Assembly: GCA_009602725.1 (NCBI GenBank)
Contig: WELB01000001.1
Coordinates: 95,847 to 105,987, forward strand
DNA: 10,141 nt
From: Spirogloea muscicola
Taxonomy: Eukaryota > Streptophyta > Zygnematophyceae > Spirogloeales > Spirogloeaceae
Direction of reading: 5' to 3'
This document shows positions 8,932 to 10,141 of this stretch, one piece after another (position 1 is the first letter of the stretch; every line of letters begins with the position of its first letter). The notes under the pieces were generated by a model. That model was not told the origin of the DNA. It was given only the letters and a program-made list of their open reading frames with translations, and did not search any database. A program made the translations under genes and the position numbers.

Positions 8932-9879
8932 TCATCTGCGAGGCGGAACGCCCCGTCCTAGCCCAGGAGGCGGGCCAGGTGGGCCCCCACGGCCGCCACC
9001 ACTCGCTGCTGCGCCGCGGGCCTGCCAGAACCCCCCGCCAGATCCCCCATTCGGTTGTCAGGTCAGTGTATAGTGAAAGCAGTAGCCGCCACGGCCATGT
9101 CCAGTGTGAGGCACGTCAGATGGCGAGTCATGAGGCCCTGCTGGAAACAGCTACACTGGAGCAGGCCGCGCGCGTAACCAATGCACGCAAATGGAGAGCC
9201 TCACCTTGGCACGAGCAGCCGCCGCTGCACGGCCTCGGCCGGCAGTGATGCCAGTCGTGCCCTTGCCCTGCAACGCACACCACATAATCATTCCTGGACT
9301 AGTGCAATGCATCCAGGTGGAACATAGAAGCGACGTGCCTGACTCTCCGACAGCGGCCAGTTTCATTAGCTAGCAGCAATTCCTGCTATGCTACGCAGCA
9401 AAGCAGCGCTTGCGGAGGTTGCGAGACACACTATTCGAATAACGTGTCTCGAAGTGTGCCAGAGGAGACACATTGCGCTGAGGGGCCGGTGGCGAGTGTG
9501 GCAGGGGCAGACCTTGATCTTGGCGTCCAGGCGCTTGAACATGGGCGCATTCTTGAGCATGTCAGGGATGATCATGAACCTGCGGCGAGCGCGGGGCCAG
9601 CGCGAAGAAGGGCCGGCGGTCAGTCAGCACCGCTGTTTCGCCGCCATGCCGCTCAGTGGGCGCCCATGAGCGGCCGGACGAACGCCGCGGCGAGAGCCGG
9701 AGGCCAGCCCTGGCGGTGGTGGGCGCCCACCTGACTTTGCTGCCGCGGATGAAGACGTGCTCCAGCTGCGACACCTTGCCGTCCTGCAAATGGCGGCATA
9801 ACGGCGGCGGCAGCGGCTCCGTCAGGGCAACCCCCCGGGCGCCGTGGCCAAGGCCAAGGCCAGCGCCGGCGGCAGCGGA

Positions 9880-9911
<32 letters not shown>

Positions 9912-10072
9912 ACCCGCGCGGTGAAGGTGATGCGCTCGAGCTGGCAGTTCCAGTTGTCCTCGCACTCGAGCAGCGTGCCGCGGTACAGCTCGCCGCTCTT
10001 GAGCTCCACGCTCACCACGTGCCCCGCCGCCTCATGCAGCAGCTTCACCGGGATGCCCAGGCTCTTGCTCAT
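8932..10072 (-). CDS. SMD3: Small nuclear ribonucleoprotein SmD3, spliceosome core protein, 5 exons, 143 aa
   Basis: SmD3 is one of seven Sm proteins that ring the Sm site of U1, U2, U4 and U5 snRNAs; it pairs with SmB. Exons on the minus strand: 10072-9914, 9783-9731, 9579-9513, 9267-9205, 9021-8932. They total 432 nt in frame with TGA at 8934-8932. The N-terminus MSKSLGIPVKLLHEAAGHVV is characteristic. The Sm1 motif spans about residues 10-51 (SGELYRGTLLECEDN, then WNCQ); Sm2 spans about 60-85 (LEHVFIRGSKVR, FMIIPDMLKNAP). The tail has GRGRAAAAARAK, ARGAAASGGGRGGPPG and a final GLGRGVPPRR. Its RG dipeptides are typical symmetric-dimethylarginine sites, and the Pro-rich end resembles plant SmD3. 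Trp41 sits where human SmD3 has Met. The start is the first ATG in the leader. Acceptors are GCAG. The final exon was chosen from three frames because it gives the RG/PPRR tail. Confidence 0.96.
9422..9451 (-). repeat. 30-nt intronic palindrome, predicted RNA hairpin in SmD3 intron 3
   Basis: CGAGACAC (9422-9429) is matched by GTGTCTCG (9444-9451), around a central TATTCGAATA (9432-9441). Two pairs mismatch as A/C on the plus strand. In the minus-strand (SmD3 pre-mRNA) transcript the same pairs become G-U wobbles, so the RNA can fold into one uninterrupted stem of 13 pairs with a UCGA loop. It lies in the middle of intron 3 (9268-9512). Confidence 0.75.
9869..9910 (-). repeat. GCC trinucleotide repeat in SmD3 intron 1
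   Basis: Ten uninterrupted GCG units (plus strand, 9881-9910) are followed on the transcript by UCC, GCU, GCC, GCC. On the sense strand the run starts three bases after the GT of the exon 1 donor (GTG at 9913-9911). It is open in the exon 1 frame, where it would read as ten arginines if intron 1 were kept. Confidence 0.9.
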
Positions 10073-10141
10073 CGCGGCCCGCCGCCGCCGCCGCCGCCTC
10101 CGCCGCCGGGCGCGGGCGCGCCGCCGCGTGGCACGCGGCTC
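10073..10141 (-). promoter_or_regulatory. SMD3: SmD3 5' leader and promoter-proximal DNA, cut by the window edge
   Basis: This is almost entirely G and C, with no upstream ATG before the SmD3 start. It holds the GGC-rich tract (10080-10107) and, at 10123-10139, a perfect inverted repeat of two 8-base arms (GCCGCGTG and CACGCGGC) around a single base. No TATA box is seen. The transcription start cannot be placed, so the split between leader and promoter is unknown. Confidence 0.55.
10080..10107 (-). repeat. GGC-rich repeat in the SmD3 5' leader
   Basis: On the sense strand this reads GGCGGCGGA followed by about five and a half GGC units, ending seven bases before the ATG. The single GGA interruption matches the UCC interruption of the intron 1 GCC repeat in the complementary orientation. 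The run of GG doublets could also form a two-tier G-quadruplex in RNA. Confidence 0.85.

Noticed and set aside
8823-9248. 141-aa plus-strand open frame
   Set aside because: It lies antisense across SmD3 exons 4 and 5; it is a shadow of the GC-rich SmD3 coding strand.
1-10141. A mobile element, CRISPR array, phage or toxin-antitoxin system
   Set aside because: No long terminal or inverted repeats, transposase, integrase, or repeat-spacer pattern. All convincing coding sequence belongs to two conserved eukaryotic genes.

Overview
The window is eukaryotic nuclear DNA, most likely from a green alga (Chlorophyta; a trebouxiophyte-like lineage is my guess). It holds two convergent, intron-rich protein genes with GT-AG introns and acceptors that are mostly TGCAG. 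Both proteins are closest to plant-type versions of their families, candidate TGTAA poly(A) signals of the green-algal type lie downstream, and a short TTTAGGG (plant/Chlorella-type telomere) tract sits in one intron. No prokaryotic, viral or transposon gene was recognised.

Left three quarters (1-7387, + strand): one 21-exon gene for a full-length M16 (insulinase/pitrilysin-type) zinc metallopeptidase of the PqqL-like subfamily. I assembled the exons by reading frame and family similarity. They join in frame to 3009 nt (1002 aa plus stop). The N-terminal half carries the HxxEH zinc site, the C-terminal half is a non-catalytic repeat of the fold, and the last exon encodes a short hydrophobic tail followed by basic residues.

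Middle (7388-8931): about 1.5 kb with no supportable gene. It probably holds the 3' UTRs of both genes and a short spacer, with TGTAA candidates on each strand.

Right end (8932-10072, - strand): a five-exon gene for the spliceosomal core protein SmD3 (432 nt, 143 aa), with its GC-rich 5' leader and promoter-proximal DNA running to the window edge.

The two genes are unrelated in function (peptide degradation and snRNP assembly); nothing suggests a shared system beyond convergent orientation. The non-coding structure is more unusual: a complementary GGC/GCC repeat pair flanking SmD3 exon 1, two 30-nt intronic palindromes, a G-box/TATA/in-frame-ATG arrangement inside intron 1 of the protease gene, and an ambiguous splice near its 3' end. 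I see no evidence of a previously undescribed multi-gene system here.
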